Position numbers and translations under genes: made by a program | Assembly: GCA_017505535.1 (NCBI GenBank) | Contig: JAFVPD010000031.1 | Location: 118,175 to 182,174, forward strand | Length of the DNA stretch: 64,000 bases | From: Muribaculaceae bacterium | Lineage (GTDB): Bacteria; Bacteroidota; Bacteroidia; Bacteroidales; Muribaculaceae | Reading direction: 5' to 3' | The notes under the pieces: generated by a model | Told to the model about the DNA's origin: nothing | What the model saw: only the letters and a program-made list of their open reading frames with translations | Databases searched by the model: none | In this document: positions 32,093 to 43,160 of the stretch, piece by piece | Numbering within the stretch: the first letter of the stretch is position 1 | How the letters are laid out: every line of letters begins with the position of its first letter

Positions 32093-33673
32093 CTAATTTT
32101 CGTAGTCGTAGTGTAGTTTCAAATCGTCTATGTAAAGTACACTTCCATTTCCTCCGGTGAAATAGTCGCCATATTTACTTGCCGAGCCCACTACCAATAT
32201 ATATCGAGGTTGACGTTGTGTATCGCGATAATTCAACTCAATATCAAATGCCGTATATTCCTCAACCGAATGGCCCCATTCAAGCGCACCATAGGCTATT
32301 ATTTCGGGGGCATTATAATCAAACAATTGACGATTGTTGGGATTGGTGCGTATCTCAAGTGGTTCGCTCCAATCGGCAAGCGCTATGTATATTGTGCCGG
32401 TATCGGGTTTTTCTTTTAAGTGGGTAAACTCTTTTGATGTGTGACTAATGGGAGCACAATTATACTTAAAATATCCCGTCAATCTTGTTGGTCGTTGAGT
32501 AAATTCTCGCCCAAATTTAAGGATTCCATTCGTTCCATCGGTTTTATAATACACTCCCGAGAAAAGATTTCCGGCAGCAAGTTTTCCAATCGATGCGATT
32601 CCCACAAATTTGGTTTCCAATTTTGCAGCTTTTCCAGTTAACCCCATTGGAATATCATCAGAGGGTACCGTATTACTATCGCCAAGCGTTGTAGCGCCTT
32701 TGTTGCCGGTATCCCAGAACGATGTTGCATCTGAAGCCCAAGGATTCCATATTTTCCCCGACAAATGCCAATCATCGAGAGATGGATTGGGCAACGGAAC
32801 GATTTTCCCTGTCTTAAACGACAATTCTGCTCCGGTCTCATTATTTGAGTATGCTCGAGCAACATATTCGGTTTCGGGATCAAGGTGAATTAGACGCGCT
32901 GTAAAGCTTCCGCCGTCGTGAACAACCCACGCAGACGGCACCCTACTCCATTCTTGTTCATCTGACTTACGATATTCAAAGCCATTATTTTGACCGGATT
33001 GAGCAGATCCATATAACCATGCAACACATGTCCATGCATCAACTCTTTCGGTTGTCACATTAGCTTTCGACGAAGTTACATATATTGTCCATATTTCTTG
33101 ACGACCATAATCCGACACTTCTACTTCAATGGGAGTGTTAAAGTCTATTGTTTGACCTTCAAGATTGGGAGACATTACTGCTTTTACGCTCCCCAATTTT
33201 ATTGAAGTTACAACGACTTGCGACAAATCAGCCCCAACCGGCAGCTGGGCAACTACACGTCGAGCAGGAACATCAATAACAGATGCACCCACTTGATTGG
33301 CAATAGTGAAATATCGTTCAATGTTCTGCACTGCTTTAATGCTCCACACATAGTCTTGATATAAACTCAACGTTACATTTACCGGCGACGTTAAATTAAG
33401 CGGAGCCGATAAATCGCCCGACGTAATAGAAGAGCCCTCCGGTGAGATGTTATAATTAGTAACTTTCACATTTTGTATATCGGCTTCCTCCGAAAGATAA
33501 ACAGTTAAATTTCTGTTCAAACTATCTATGGTTGTAGCTTTCAACTGATTCTCTACCTCAAATATTGTAAAGTTTGGCTGAATGCGAGGATAAGGTATAT
33601 CGTTTTCAATACACGATACAATTGCAAGACATGCAATCAACACCAGACCATGTATATAGTGAATTGTTTTCAT
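32093..33673 (-). CDS. PCMD domain surface lipoprotein
   Basis: A 526-residue lipoprotein (lipobox IVSC, about Cys21). The N-terminal half carries cadherin/Ig-like repeats in which phrases such as VWSIKAVQ and IWTIYVTSS mark strand ends. The C-terminal 230 residues match the PCMD (putative carbohydrate metabolism) fold: DDWHLSGKIWNPW, FWDTGNKG, KAAKLETKF, LTGYFKY and a final VLYIDDLKL. PCMD proteins are jelly-roll-like and presumed to bind glycans. It is the last gene of the four-gene surface operon. Confidence 0.83.
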   Translation of the reverse strand: MKTIHYIHGLVLIACLAIVSCIENDIPYPRIQPNFTIFEVENQLKATTIDSLNRNLTVYLSEEADIQNVKVTNYNISPEGSSITSGDLSAPLNLTSPVNVTLSLYQDYVWSIKAVQNIERYFTIANQVGASVIDVPARRVVAQLPVGADLSQVVVTSIKLGSVKAVMSPNLEGQTIDFNTPIEVEVSDYGRQEIWTIYVTSSKANVTTERVDAWTCVAWLYGSAQSGQNNGFEYRKSDEQEWSRVPSAWVVHDGGSFTARLIHLDPETEYVARAYSNNETGAELSFKTGKIVPLPNPSLDDWHLSGKIWNPWASDATSFWDTGNKGATTLGDSNTVPSDDIPMGLTGKAAKLETKFVGIASIGKLAAGNLFSGVYYKTDGTNGILKFGREFTQRPTRLTGYFKYNCAPISHTSKEFTHLKEKPDTGTIYIALADWSEPLEIRTNPNNRQLFDYNAPEIIAYGALEWGHSVEEYTAFDIELNYRDTQRQPRYILVVGSASKYGDYFTGGNGSVLYIDDLKLHYDYEN

Positions 33674-33692
33674 TATTATTTTCGAGTTTTAA

Positions 33693-34502
33693 TTAGATAT
33701 TAACACCAATTCCAAAGTTTATACTAAACAAATTGAACTTAAAATTGGCGCCGCTTGAAAAACGTGAACCTTCATCTACATTATTTGTTTTCTGCTTTTC
33801 ATCACGCAAATAGAGTCCCAATACTCCGAATGAAACATTTACATTCACGTTGTCCATTATAAACATACACACACCGGGGCAAAAATTAAGACTTGCCTCA
33901 AAAATGTCAGTTTTTGTATCGCTCAATTCATTATTATAATATCGTTTAAAACGAGAGTTACCTCCTCCCACATTTAGCGCGAGTTCATTAAACAAGGCAA
34001 ATCGTTTGTCCATTCCAAGCCCTATATATCGACGATAAAACACCGATGCCGAGTAGGTAGAATAGTCATAAGCTACATCTCTGATTTCAAAGTTTATATC
34101 TTCATCAAAATCAACCACAAGATTCCCCAATGAGGCATCGGCCCGGGTGTAATTAAATTTCACACCGATTGACTGATTATTTTTGAAGAAATATGAAGCC
34201 GACGGCTTTATTGAGTATATTTTCCCATTAAAGTCAAAGTCTTTCATTACCGATAGCACCTGGACATCATCGGCATCAAACTCACCCATCGACGCAGTCA
34301 AGCCAAACGCCCAATCCCCCTTTGGAATGAATAGGTAATTTTTTAAGCCACGATCATATCGGCCATAATTTTTCTCAGGGATAACCATGCTGACAGTATC
34401 TTTTCCTACAATTACACGTGTTTCTTCGTCAGCAGCCATAATGTGGTTTCCCGATATCAATATCGCAATAATTGCGAGTGAAATTATCCTTATTATATTC
34501 AT
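33693..34502 (-). CDS. Outer-membrane beta-barrel protein, copy 2
   Basis: Not a named family that I recognise. The 269-residue protein has a signal peptide (cleavage near AMA) and many alternating hydrophobic strands ending in an aromatic/hydrophobic C-terminus (INFGIGVNI), as in outer-membrane barrels. It is a diverged paralogue of the gene just upstream: both share RGLK/RGLQ then FIPKGDWAFG or FIPKGQWITG, YFFKNN or YSFKDN, and NVSFGVLG or EVNVGVLG. It lies 5 nt after copy 1 and 19 nt before the PCMD gene. Confidence 0.75.
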   Translation of the reverse strand: MNIIRIISLAIIAILISGNHIMAADEETRVIVGKDTVSMVIPEKNYGRYDRGLKNYLFIPKGDWAFGLTASMGEFDADDVQVLSVMKDFDFNGKIYSIKPSASYFFKNNQSIGVKFNYTRADASLGNLVVDFDEDINFEIRDVAYDYSTYSASVFYRRYIGLGMDKRFALFNELALNVGGGNSRFKRYYNNELSDTKTDIFEASLNFCPGVCMFIMDNVNVNVSFGVLGLYLRDEKQKTNNVDEGSRFSSGANFKFNLFSINFGIGVNI

Positions 34503-34507
34503 ATCTT

Positions 34508-35254
34508 TTATAGATAAAATGCTACACCAAATGAGATTGAAAACAAGTTGAGTTGTAAATTGGCCGAATGATTATCCCGTCGTGAAACATAAACGCGATC
34601 GGTTGTGGCCTTTGTGTGAGAATAACTAAATCCAAGCACTCCTACATTTACCTCAAGTGCTGAATAGTTATTTAGGAACATCACTATGCCTGGCGCTACA
34701 CCAAGGTCTATGCCGTAGCTACGCTCAAATGTTCCGGTAAGATCATTTCCACTACCATCACACAATTTTGACTCGCCTCCTCCTACTTGCAATTGAACCT
34801 CATTAAAGAATCCAAATCGCTTACTATTTCCTATACTGATGTAGTTGCGGAAAGCAGCCATCGCTGAATAATTGTGGCTCAAGCAATAAAAATTTTCTAC
34901 GTCGTAGGTTGTTTCTGAATCAAGTTTCACTTGTCCCGTTTCAAGCTTTGTCATTGAACGAGAATATGCCAAACGACCTCCGGCAGCTATATTATCCTTA
35001 AAAGAATACATCACCATAGGACTTACTTTAAACGAATAACTATCACCCGATATATCTTCTATTATAAAGAACTGATAATCATCTTGGCTTGATTGTGAAT
35101 AATTTACATTAACACCTGTAATCCATTGTCCTTTGGGTATAAATGTACTTTGCTGAAGCCCTCGACTAAATGGTTGGGGTTCTTCGGCTCTTATTGAGAA
35201 CGTGCCAATCATTAGCACTACCACAATTGAAATTATATCTCTGAAAAGTTTCAT
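34508..35254 (-). CDS. Outer-membrane beta-barrel protein, copy 1
   Basis: A 248-residue paralogue of the next gene, with a signal peptide (cut after SIRAEE-type sequence), a short periplasmic segment (PFSRGLQQSTFIPKG) and barrel-like strands up to the C-terminal FSISFGVAFYL. A conserved LQVGGGESK / LNVGGGNSR loop is shared by both copies. It could be a small channel or a scaffold for the repeat lipoprotein encoded 6 nt upstream (inference). Confidence 0.75.
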   Translation of the reverse strand: MKLFRDIISIVVVLMIGTFSIRAEEPQPFSRGLQQSTFIPKGQWITGVNVNYSQSSQDDYQFFIIEDISGDSYSFKVSPMVMYSFKDNIAAGGRLAYSRSMTKLETGQVKLDSETTYDVENFYCLSHNYSAMAAFRNYISIGNSKRFGFFNEVQLQVGGGESKLCDGSGNDLTGTFERSYGIDLGVAPGIVMFLNNYSALEVNVGVLGFSYSHTKATTDRVYVSRRDNHSANLQLNLFSISFGVAFYL

Positions 35255-35260
35255 AATCTA

Positions 35261-36473
35261 TTATAATGCTTGAAATGAAAGTGTTGCTGAAGTTGTTAAG
35301 CCTTGGGCATCTACTATGGTAAGTTCAAAATGATGTACTCCTTGGAATAGTGCAAGTACCTCCATAAATATTGTAATGTCAAACTGCATTTGCGTCTTGC
35401 CTTTTACCTGGTCGCCCGTGGGGAAACCAAGGTCATTGAGTGCGACGGCAAGATCTCCGGGATTAGCAAGGTCAAATTCAGAATCAAGGCCCACACCTTG
35501 CAATTCTTCTTTGGTAAGTTGGTCGGAGATTATTTTTACACTGAAATTCTCAATACCATAGGGTGCATTTATATCCACCTTGGCAACCAAATCACTTGTT
35601 ATTACATTTACTCCGTTGAGATTCAGCGTTTCACTGGCTATTGTTGGAGAATTGGGATCAACTGCCGATGGTGCTTCAAACGTGAGTGTCGAAGTTGTCG
35701 ACAGGCCCTTTTCGTCGGTTATTGTCAACTCAAATTTGTGTACTCCTTCAAACAAAGCAAGCACTTCCATGAATATTGTAATGTCAAACTGCATTTGCGT
35801 CTTGCCTTTTACCTGGTCGCCGGTGGGGAAACCAAGATCATTGAGTGCCGCAGCAAGATCTCCGGGATTGGCAAGATCAAATTCAGAGTCAAGACCCACT
35901 CCTTGCAATTCTTCTTTGGTGAGTTGGTCGGAAATGATTTTCACATTAAAATTCTCAATACCATAGGGCGCATTTATATCCACCTTGGCAACCAAGTCAC
36001 TTGTTATTACGTTTACCCCGCTAAGATTCAGTGTTTCACTGGTAATTGTTGGGGCGTTAGCGGGATCTATAATCGGTTTTGCCTCAAACACCAATTTCGC
36101 AACTGTTGATAGTCCATAGATATCAACAACAGTCAATTCAAATTGATGTACACCTTCAAATAATGCAAGCACTTCCATGAACATTGTAATATCAAACTGC
36201 ATTTGCGTCTTGCCTTTTACTTGGTCGCCGGTGGGGAAACCAAGGTCATTGAGTGCCGTAGCAAGATCTCCGGGATTGGCAAGATCAAATTCAGAGTCAA
36301 GACCCACGCCTTGCAATTCCTCTTTGGTGAGTTGGTCGGAAATAATTTTCACACTAAAATTCTCAATACCATAAGGTGCATTTATGTCCACCTTGGCAAC
36401 CAAATCACTTGTTATTACATTTACTCCACTGAGATTCAACGTTTCACTGGAAACAGTAGGTGCATTGGCGGGA
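35261..36473 (-). repeat. Three tandem coding repeats of 405-408 nt
   Basis: Near-identical units at about 35261-35660, 35661-36065 and 36066-36473. The same anchor word (AAACTGCATTTGCG on the plus strand) recurs at 35381, 35786 and 36194, giving periods of 405 and 408 nt. Few differences, many of them silent, indicate recent duplication or gene conversion. Confidence 0.92.
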
Positions 36474-37159
36474 TCAATAGTTGGAGCTTGAACCAAGTCG
36501 TCAATAGTATATTCCAACATTACAGCGTTTTCGCTATAAACATCAGTTATTATGCGTTCATTGTTAATTGTATCGCCATCAACAATTCCACTAAATTTTG
36601 CCACTAATGTTGTATTTCCATCAGGCAACAACATATGAGCAACACGTGTTTCATCTTTTGTAAATACTACCTGGCAAGTATCGTTAGCCACAATTGACAC
36701 TATTGACGTAGGATCAACCAAAGGGTATAAATCATCAGCATATTTTATTTGAACAGCTATGCTTGCCTTTTTACATTGTATATTTTTAATTGCGGTTGTT
36801 TCTTCCTCCTTAATCACAAAAGCACGACTTCCTTTATAAAAAGGTCTTTCCCAATCTACAGTTTTGGCATCATGCGAAGCAACTTCCAACGTATATACTC
36901 CCACCTCAAGAGGTATTGCCAATGGTTTATCTTGCAACTCACATTCCGCAACAACTGAGTCTCTACTATTTAGTATGCTTAATATATAATGAGATTGGTC
37001 AATTTCGTTATCATCACCTTCAAATATGAGATTCAATTCCGATAAAGATAATTCCCCTACGGAATTTTTCACCAACTCATCGGGATTCCAATCCTCTTCA
37101 CACGAGCAAAACACTCCCAAGAGGAAAAAGCTCACCAATAGTCCAACGTATTTTTTCAT
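35261..37159 (-). CDS. Surface lipoprotein with DUF4493-like N-terminus and three near-identical repeats
   Basis: A 632-residue lipoprotein (lipobox VFCSC, about Cys19). Residues 20-225 resemble the DUF4493 module common in Bacteroidales surface proteins. Three tandem units of about 135 residues follow, almost identical in amino acids. Each starts SETLNLSGVNVITSDL and includes KEELQGVGLDSEFDLANPGD and TGDQVKGKTQMQFDIT. The conserved Gly-Val-Asn and acidic positions suggest an Ig-like or adhesin-type fold. Tail length could change by recombination between units. It heads the four-gene operon with two barrels and a PCMD protein, so a cell-surface adhesion or glycan-binding assembly is likely but inferred. 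Confidence 0.78.
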   Translation of the reverse strand: MKKYVGLLVSFFLLGVFCSCEEDWNPDELVKNSVGELSLSELNLIFEGDDNEIDQSHYILSILNSRDSVVAECELQDKPLAIPLEVGVYTLEVASHDAKTVDWERPFYKGSRAFVIKEEETTAIKNIQCKKASIAVQIKYADDLYPLVDPTSIVSIVANDTCQVVFTKDETRVAHMLLPDGNTTLVAKFSGIVDGDTINNERIITDVYSENAVMLEYTIDDLVQAPTIDPANAPTVSSETLNLSGVNVITSDLVAKVDINAPYGIENFSVKIISDQLTKEELQGVGLDSEFDLANPGDLATALNDLGFPTGDQVKGKTQMQFDITMFMEVLALFEGVHQFELTVVDIYGLSTVAKLVFEAKPIIDPANAPTITSETLNLSGVNVITSDLVAKVDINAPYGIENFNVKIISDQLTKEELQGVGLDSEFDLANPGDLAAALNDLGFPTGDQVKGKTQMQFDITIFMEVLALFEGVHKFELTITDEKGLSTTSTLTFEAPSAVDPNSPTIASETLNLNGVNVITSDLVAKVDINAPYGIENFSVKIISDQLTKEELQGVGLDSEFDLANPGDLAVALNDLGFPTGDQVKGKTQMQFDITIFMEVLALFQGVHHFELTIVDAQGLTTSATLSFQAL

Positions 37160-37294
37160 TATGAATTATTAATTGATATAATGTGATAAAAAGTAGGTTT
37201 TTTGGCCTTTTTGGGCTCTATCAAACAAAAAACGTGTAAAGTTAGTCTATTTTACCATATTAACACATTTCGCATTCGTTAAAAAACATTTACG

Positions 37295-37326
37295 TTTGCG
37301 CCTTTGAAAATAAAATCTTATTTTTG
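37295..37326 (+). promoter_or_regulatory. Promoter of the CapD-like gene
   Basis: TTTG (37295-37298) and TATTTTTG (37319-37326) are spaced 20 nt apart. The predicted start near 37333 rules out any start codon before 37375. Confidence 0.65.
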
Positions 37327-37374
37327 CAGTATAAACGAATTTTAAAAGCAGTTTCAAAAACTCATTATTATATT

Positions 37375-39330
37375 ATGGGACAGAAATTTTGGGAGCGATT
37401 ATCAAGATATGGTTTCATCAAAACGGTATTGGCCAATCCGGCTCCAAGATGGATGGTTTTAATTGCTGATACTTTCATTGTGCTGTTAAGTTGTATTTTG
37501 ACTTGCACTTTTAATACAACATCTGCACCCGGAGTCTCATCAGTTTTCCCAGTCACAGCTATTGTTGCCACATATTTTTGTATCAGTTTAATATTTAAAA
37601 GCTACTGGTACATCATTCGCCTATCTGTTATTGAAGACATGTATAGGCTTGCTTTGCATGTATCTGTCGCCTCTATAATACTGGTTTCGGCGTCGTTGAT
37701 AATTGAAGCGATTAGTGGCACTCGATATTTGGGAATATGGAATCTTATTATTATTGCTGTATTCTCATTTGCCGTGATGATGTGCATGAGACTTCTCATG
37801 AAATATTTCTATACACTCATCACCGGTGCAGGAAATGCTCGTAAACCGGTGATAATGTTGGGTTCGACCATCAACTCATTTGTTTTTGCAAGCGCATTGA
37901 AAAACGAAACTGAAGGTCAATTTGACCCTGTGGCTCTTCTCAACATTTCAAACAATCGATACGACACTACTCTGAATGGAATTCCTATTTTGAAATATGA
38001 GCAAGAAAATGTCAAAGCAATTTTTGACAAATATGGATGTGACACTCTATTATTTCTATCCACTCAAATTGAGCAAATACGTAGCGGACTAGCCGACGTA
38101 TTTCTGGAAAATCACATTAAGTTACTGATGCTCAACCAAATTGAAGAATTTGGAGACAATTCCGACAAACTTGAGCCCAACCTATCAACCCATGTCAGAA
38201 ACATAAAAATTGAGGATTTGCTTGGACGCGCCACTATACAAACCGACAATCCACACATAAGCCAGCACATCTACAATCAAGTGGTCCTCATCACAGGTGC
38301 AGCCGGTTCGATTGGTAGCGAAATTGTAAGGCAAGTAGCCATGCTTGGGGCTAAAGAGATTGTATTGGTTGACCAAGCCGAGACACCTATGCACGAGCTA
38401 CAACTTGACATGGAAGAATCATTCCCAAACACTAAAATTGATCTCATAATAGGTGATATCACCAATTGGGAACGTATGGAACGTGTCTTTAGAAAATTCC
38501 GTCCAAAATATGTTTTCCATGCAGCAGCCTATAAACATGTGCCAATGATGGAGCACAATCCATCAGAAGCAATTCTGACAAATGTTTTCGGTTCAAAAAA
38601 TTTGGCGGACTTATCAGTTAAATATAACGTTGACAAATTTGTAATGATCTCAACCGACAAAGCTGTCAACCCAACAAATATAATGGGCGCATCGAAACGT
38701 ATCGCTGAGATTTATGTCCAATCACTATTCTTCAACTTGATTAAATCAGGAAACGGACACACAAAATTCATCACAACTCGATTTGGGAATGTACTTGGGT
38801 CAAGTGGTTCAGTTATCCCTCGCTTCAGCAAACAAATAGAAGACGGTGGACCGGTAACAGTTACTCATCGTGAAATAATCCGATACTTTATGACCATACC
38901 GGAAGCTTGCTCTCTTGTGCTTGAAGCTGGTTGCATGGGTAACGGAGGGGAAATCTATATCTTTGACATGGGACGACCAATCAAAATTTACGATTTGGCT
39001 TGTCGCATGATCTCACTGGCAGGATTGAAAGTTGGAGAAGACATTAAAATAGTTGAAACAGGACTGCGCCCGGGAGAAAAGCTATACGAAGAACTCCTCA
39101 ACGATAAAGAAAAAACAATTGCTACACACCATAAAAAAATCATGATTGCGCAAGTGCAAACCTATGAATACTCCGACATCTTAGAATCATTTGATCAACT
39201 CTACCAATTGGCTAAAAGCGGAGAAGTTCATAATCTGGTTACGACAATGAAACTCATCGTTCCAGAATTCCATTCCCAAAACTCAGAATGGGAAAATATT
39301 GATAAAGAAATAAATGAAGTGTCTAAATAA
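37375..39330 (+). CDS. CapD/FlaA1-type membrane-bound UDP-sugar 4,6-dehydratase
   Basis: A 651-residue enzyme anchored by four N-terminal membrane helices (about 20-150). A CoA-binding-like Rossmann domain follows (about 155-290), then the extended short-chain dehydrogenase domain. NAD binds at LITGAAGSIGSE (about 304-315), and the catalytic segment ISTDKAVNPTNIMGASKR lies near 425-442. Relatives such as WbpM and PglF dehydrate UDP-GlcNAc for capsule or O-antigen sugars. ATG 37375 (MGQKFW) is preferred because an upstream TTG overlaps the promoter. It is monocistronic, not inside a visible glycan cluster. Confidence 0.9.
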   Translation: MGQKFWERLSRYGFIKTVLANPAPRWMVLIADTFIVLLSCILTCTFNTTSAPGVSSVFPVTAIVATYFCISLIFKSYWYIIRLSVIEDMYRLALHVSVASIILVSASLIIEAISGTRYLGIWNLIIIAVFSFAVMMCMRLLMKYFYTLITGAGNARKPVIMLGSTINSFVFASALKNETEGQFDPVALLNISNNRYDTTLNGIPILKYEQENVKAIFDKYGCDTLLFLSTQIEQIRSGLADVFLENHIKLLMLNQIEEFGDNSDKLEPNLSTHVRNIKIEDLLGRATIQTDNPHISQHIYNQVVLITGAAGSIGSEIVRQVAMLGAKEIVLVDQAETPMHELQLDMEESFPNTKIDLIIGDITNWERMERVFRKFRPKYVFHAAAYKHVPMMEHNPSEAILTNVFGSKNLADLSVKYNVDKFVMISTDKAVNPTNIMGASKRIAEIYVQSLFFNLIKSGNGHTKFITTRFGNVLGSSGSVIPRFSKQIEDGGPVTVTHREIIRYFMTIPEACSLVLEAGCMGNGGEIYIFDMGRPIKIYDLACRMISLAGLKVGEDIKIVETGLRPGEKLYEELLNDKEKTIATHHKKIMIAQVQTYEYSDILESFDQLYQLAKSGEVHNLVTTMKLIVPEFHSQNSEWENIDKEINEVSK

Positions 39331-39356
39331 TCGTTATTTTTTTCAGCTTATTTTAG

Positions 39357-39364
39357 TAACTTCG
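39357..39364 (+). promoter_or_regulatory. -7 element of the DUF4923-like gene
   Basis: TAACTTCG, one mismatch from the consensus, lies 29 nt upstream of the ATG. Confidence 0.4.
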
Positions 39365-39393
39365 CCTCATTAAACACATATATATAATTTCAC

Positions 39394-40143
39394 ATGAAAA
39401 AAATCGCAAAAAGTATTATTGTGCTATTAATGGCTGTCGCAACTGCAACTCCATCAGCAATAGCCGACGACAACAATTCAAATTCAAGTAGTGCACTAAA
39501 ATCCCTTTTTCAAAAATTAGGGTCAAATTCAAACAACAATTCATCAAACACCACAACTACTACATCGGAACAAAACCAATCGGCTTCATCTTCTTCCGGC
39601 CTCAGTTCTATTCTTGGGTCATTGGGATCTATTGGCGACGTTATTCAAAACGTAATTTCCACCGATAACATTGATGTAACAGATTTAGTTGGCACATGGA
39701 CATATTCTGCGCCTGCCGTAGCATTTAAAAGTGACAACCTTCTTCAAAAAGCCGGTGGCGCTGCTGCAGCATCGACAATCGAGAAGAAATTGTCCAACTA
39801 TTACAGATATGCCCGCATACAATCAATGACTCTTACCGTTAAGGAAGATAGCACTTTTACAATGTCATTCAACAAACTAAAACTCTCGGGAGATATCTCC
39901 AAAGATGCAAAAGGCAACTTCTTCTTCAACTATAAAGTTGCCGGAAAAATTAATATCGGATCAGTTCAAACCTACGTTACAAAATCAGGCGATACATTAA
40001 ACGTGATGTACGACATAAGCAAACTTGTGACACTCCTTCAAAAAGTGAGCACATACACCCAAAACAGCACAATAAGCGCCGTCACATCACTTCTAAGCAG
40101 CTACGACGGCATAACAGCCGGCTTCAAGCTAAAGAAAAAATAG
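39394..40143 (+). CDS. DUF4923-like secreted lipocalin-type protein
   Basis: A 249-residue exported protein with a signal peptide (cut near AIADD). A low-complexity Ser/Asn/Thr linker (about 27-75) precedes a compact domain starting LVGTWTYSAPAVAFKSDNLL, which matches the DUF4923 family typical of Bacteroidales. The GTW start and alternating strands (SMTLTVKEDSTFTMSF) suggest a lipocalin-like barrel binding a small hydrophobic ligand. Nothing more specific can be said. It is monocistronic with its own terminator. Confidence 0.8.
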   Translation: MKKIAKSIIVLLMAVATATPSAIADDNNSNSSSALKSLFQKLGSNSNNNSSNTTTTTSEQNQSASSSSGLSSILGSLGSIGDVIQNVISTDNIDVTDLVGTWTYSAPAVAFKSDNLLQKAGGAAAASTIEKKLSNYYRYARIQSMTLTVKEDSTFTMSFNKLKLSGDISKDAKGNFFFNYKVAGKINIGSVQTYVTKSGDTLNVMYDISKLVTLLQKVSTYTQNSTISAVTSLLSSYDGITAGFKLKKK

Positions 40144-40162
40144 CAGATACTAAAAGCCAAAC

Positions 40163-40205
40163 AAAAAGAGACAATCCAATATTTTTGAATTGTCTCTTTT
40201 GTGTT
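40163..40205 (+). terminator. Terminator of the DUF4923-like gene
   Basis: AAAAGAGACAAT pairs with ATTGTCTCTTTT, followed by a T-rich stretch; it lies between convergent genes. Confidence 0.75.
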
Positions 40206-40232
40206 TTATGACTATTATAATACTATTGCATT

Positions 40233-40526
40233 TTAGCATTTAAAGTCTATGCATGCGCGATCGGCTTTGTGGCCGGCAAGGAGTGCTGCAGCAGCAACAT
40301 GAGCCGGGTGCTTGGCGTAAACTTCGACATCGGCCATTGTATCTACAACGGCGATGAGTACAACGTCCCATTGTTCGGCAGGATTTTCATTTATACCCAC
40401 TTCCATTGAGCGCAACACATCAATTTGCTGAGGCAATGCCAATAATGCGTCCTTAAATTCTTGAGCCACACGACGACGTTCTTCGTCTGTTCCAGTGAGT
40501 TTGAATGATACAATATGTTTTACCAT
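40233..40526 (-). CDS. Dabb (stress-responsive A/B barrel) protein
   Basis: A 97-residue dimeric alpha+beta barrel protein. MVKHIVSFKLT at the start, the SMEVGINENP middle and YAKHPAHVAAAALL are diagnostic of the Dabb family. Members bind or isomerise small molecules or simply respond to stress, and no reaction is predictable here. It lies 24 nt after the ABC-F gene and is probably co-transcribed with it. Confidence 0.88.
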   Translation of the reverse strand: MVKHIVSFKLTGTDEERRRVAQEFKDALLALPQQIDVLRSMEVGINENPAEQWDVVLIAVVDTMADVEVYAKHPAHVAAAALLAGHKADRACIDFKC

Positions 40527-40550
40527 TTTATTATTTGAGTTTAGTGTTAA

Positions 40551-42170
<1,620 letters not shown>

Positions 42171-42197
42171 TTAAATATTATTCTGCAAAGTAAATTG

Positions 42198-42205
42198 CAA
42201 AGGTA
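42198..42205 (-). promoter_or_regulatory. -7 element of the ABC-F gene
   Basis: TACCTTTG followed by C on the minus strand lies 33 nt upstream of the ATG. Confidence 0.5.
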
Positions 42206-42295
42206 CAAAATTTCAGCCACATTTCATAGAAAGTAACATTTTGACCTATAATAGACTATTCTAACTCCAAATATAGCAATTATGAATAATTGCAG

Positions 42296-42329
42296 CACCC
42301 CCATGTCAAATTGAAGTGACATGGGGGTG
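42296..42329 (-). terminator. Terminator-like hairpin after the PorT-like gene
   Basis: CACCCCCATGTCA pairs perfectly with TGACATGGGGGTG around 8 nt. No T-tract follows, so it may be a stabilising hairpin or a factor-dependent terminator. Confidence 0.5.
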
Positions 42330-42387
42330 TGTAGGTGTATGTATGGATTATGTTGTTATGTTACGGAATAGTGTGTGGAGATGGTGG

Positions 42388-43122
42388 TTAGAAGTTGTAG
42401 CCGATGGAGAATTGCCAAGCTTTGTTGTGTCCGGAGTATTTTTGTGGTGAGCCTTCGACGGGCTTGAGCACATTGCGACAACCGGCTTCGTAGTGTATGC
42501 CTACGTAGTACTTTTTTAATACCACAAGCCCGGTACCCATTTTAAAGCCCCAATCATATCCTTTAACCATTCCGTCGCTACCAAAATAGTCTTTTTTACG
42601 GGTAACGTTTTCGGTGACAAGTCCGGGGATTATTGAGAACGAGGTGTATTTGTCGTCTCCGTCTATTCCATATAGGAAATATGGACCGAAGTCAAGTTGC
42701 CATTGGAAGTCGTCGGTGAAGTCAACGCGCCATGATGCCAAGATGGGTATTTGAAAGTAGTAGCTGCTGCGGTTTCCGTCGTTGCAGGTGAAACTGCCAT
42801 CTTGGGCGCTTGAAATCATGTGGGTATAGTCGTGGTTGCGTCGTTGAAGGAACAATCCGGGCTGGAGAGTGAGAAAATTACGTACGTTAATGTCGCATAC
42901 CACTCCCATTGAAAATCCGGCTTTCCATTGGTTGTTGGTCCATTTCATGCCTTGCTGAGCCGACGATAGGTTGTCGGAAAGGTTTGATGTGTTGATTGCA
43001 GCTCGCACTCCAAATACAAATAGTCGCTCTGGTAATCCGTCATCCATTAGATTTATTTGAGCTTGAGCTTGTGGTGCCACTATTGTCAAAGTGGCGAGTA
43101 TTGAAAGGATTATTTTTTTCAT
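42388..43122 (-). CDS. Outer-membrane beta-barrel protein, PorT-like
   Basis: A 244-residue exported protein: signal peptide with cleavage near AQAQ, then a barrel-like domain with FGVRAAINTSNLS near the start and a C-terminal NKAWQFSIGYNF. The start (GVRAGINxSN) and length match the PorT/outer-membrane beta-barrel family of Bacteroidota, small eight-stranded barrels of unknown function. It does not show the specific features of the type IX PorT component, so that role should not be assumed. A good promoter lies upstream, and the gene is a single-gene unit. Confidence 0.82.
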   Translation of the reverse strand: MKKIILSILATLTIVAPQAQAQINLMDDGLPERLFVFGVRAAINTSNLSDNLSSAQQGMKWTNNQWKAGFSMGVVCDINVRNFLTLQPGLFLQRRNHDYTHMISSAQDGSFTCNDGNRSSYYFQIPILASWRVDFTDDFQWQLDFGPYFLYGIDGDDKYTSFSIIPGLVTENVTRKKDYFGSDGMVKGYDWGFKMGTGLVVLKKYYVGIHYEAGCRNVLKPVEGSPQKYSGHNKAWQFSIGYNF

Positions 43123-43160
43123 TGGTTTGAGGTATTAATTGTTTTTGTTGAATTATAGTG

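Noticed and set aside
35261..36473. CRISPR array
   Set aside because: The repeats are 405-408 nt, directly adjacent, coding and in frame, so they are protein repeats, not a CRISPR.
35390..36607. Plus-strand frames across the repeat region
   Set aside because: They are the reverse reading of the coding repeats, and their own repeated similarity only reflects the duplicated minus-strand gene.
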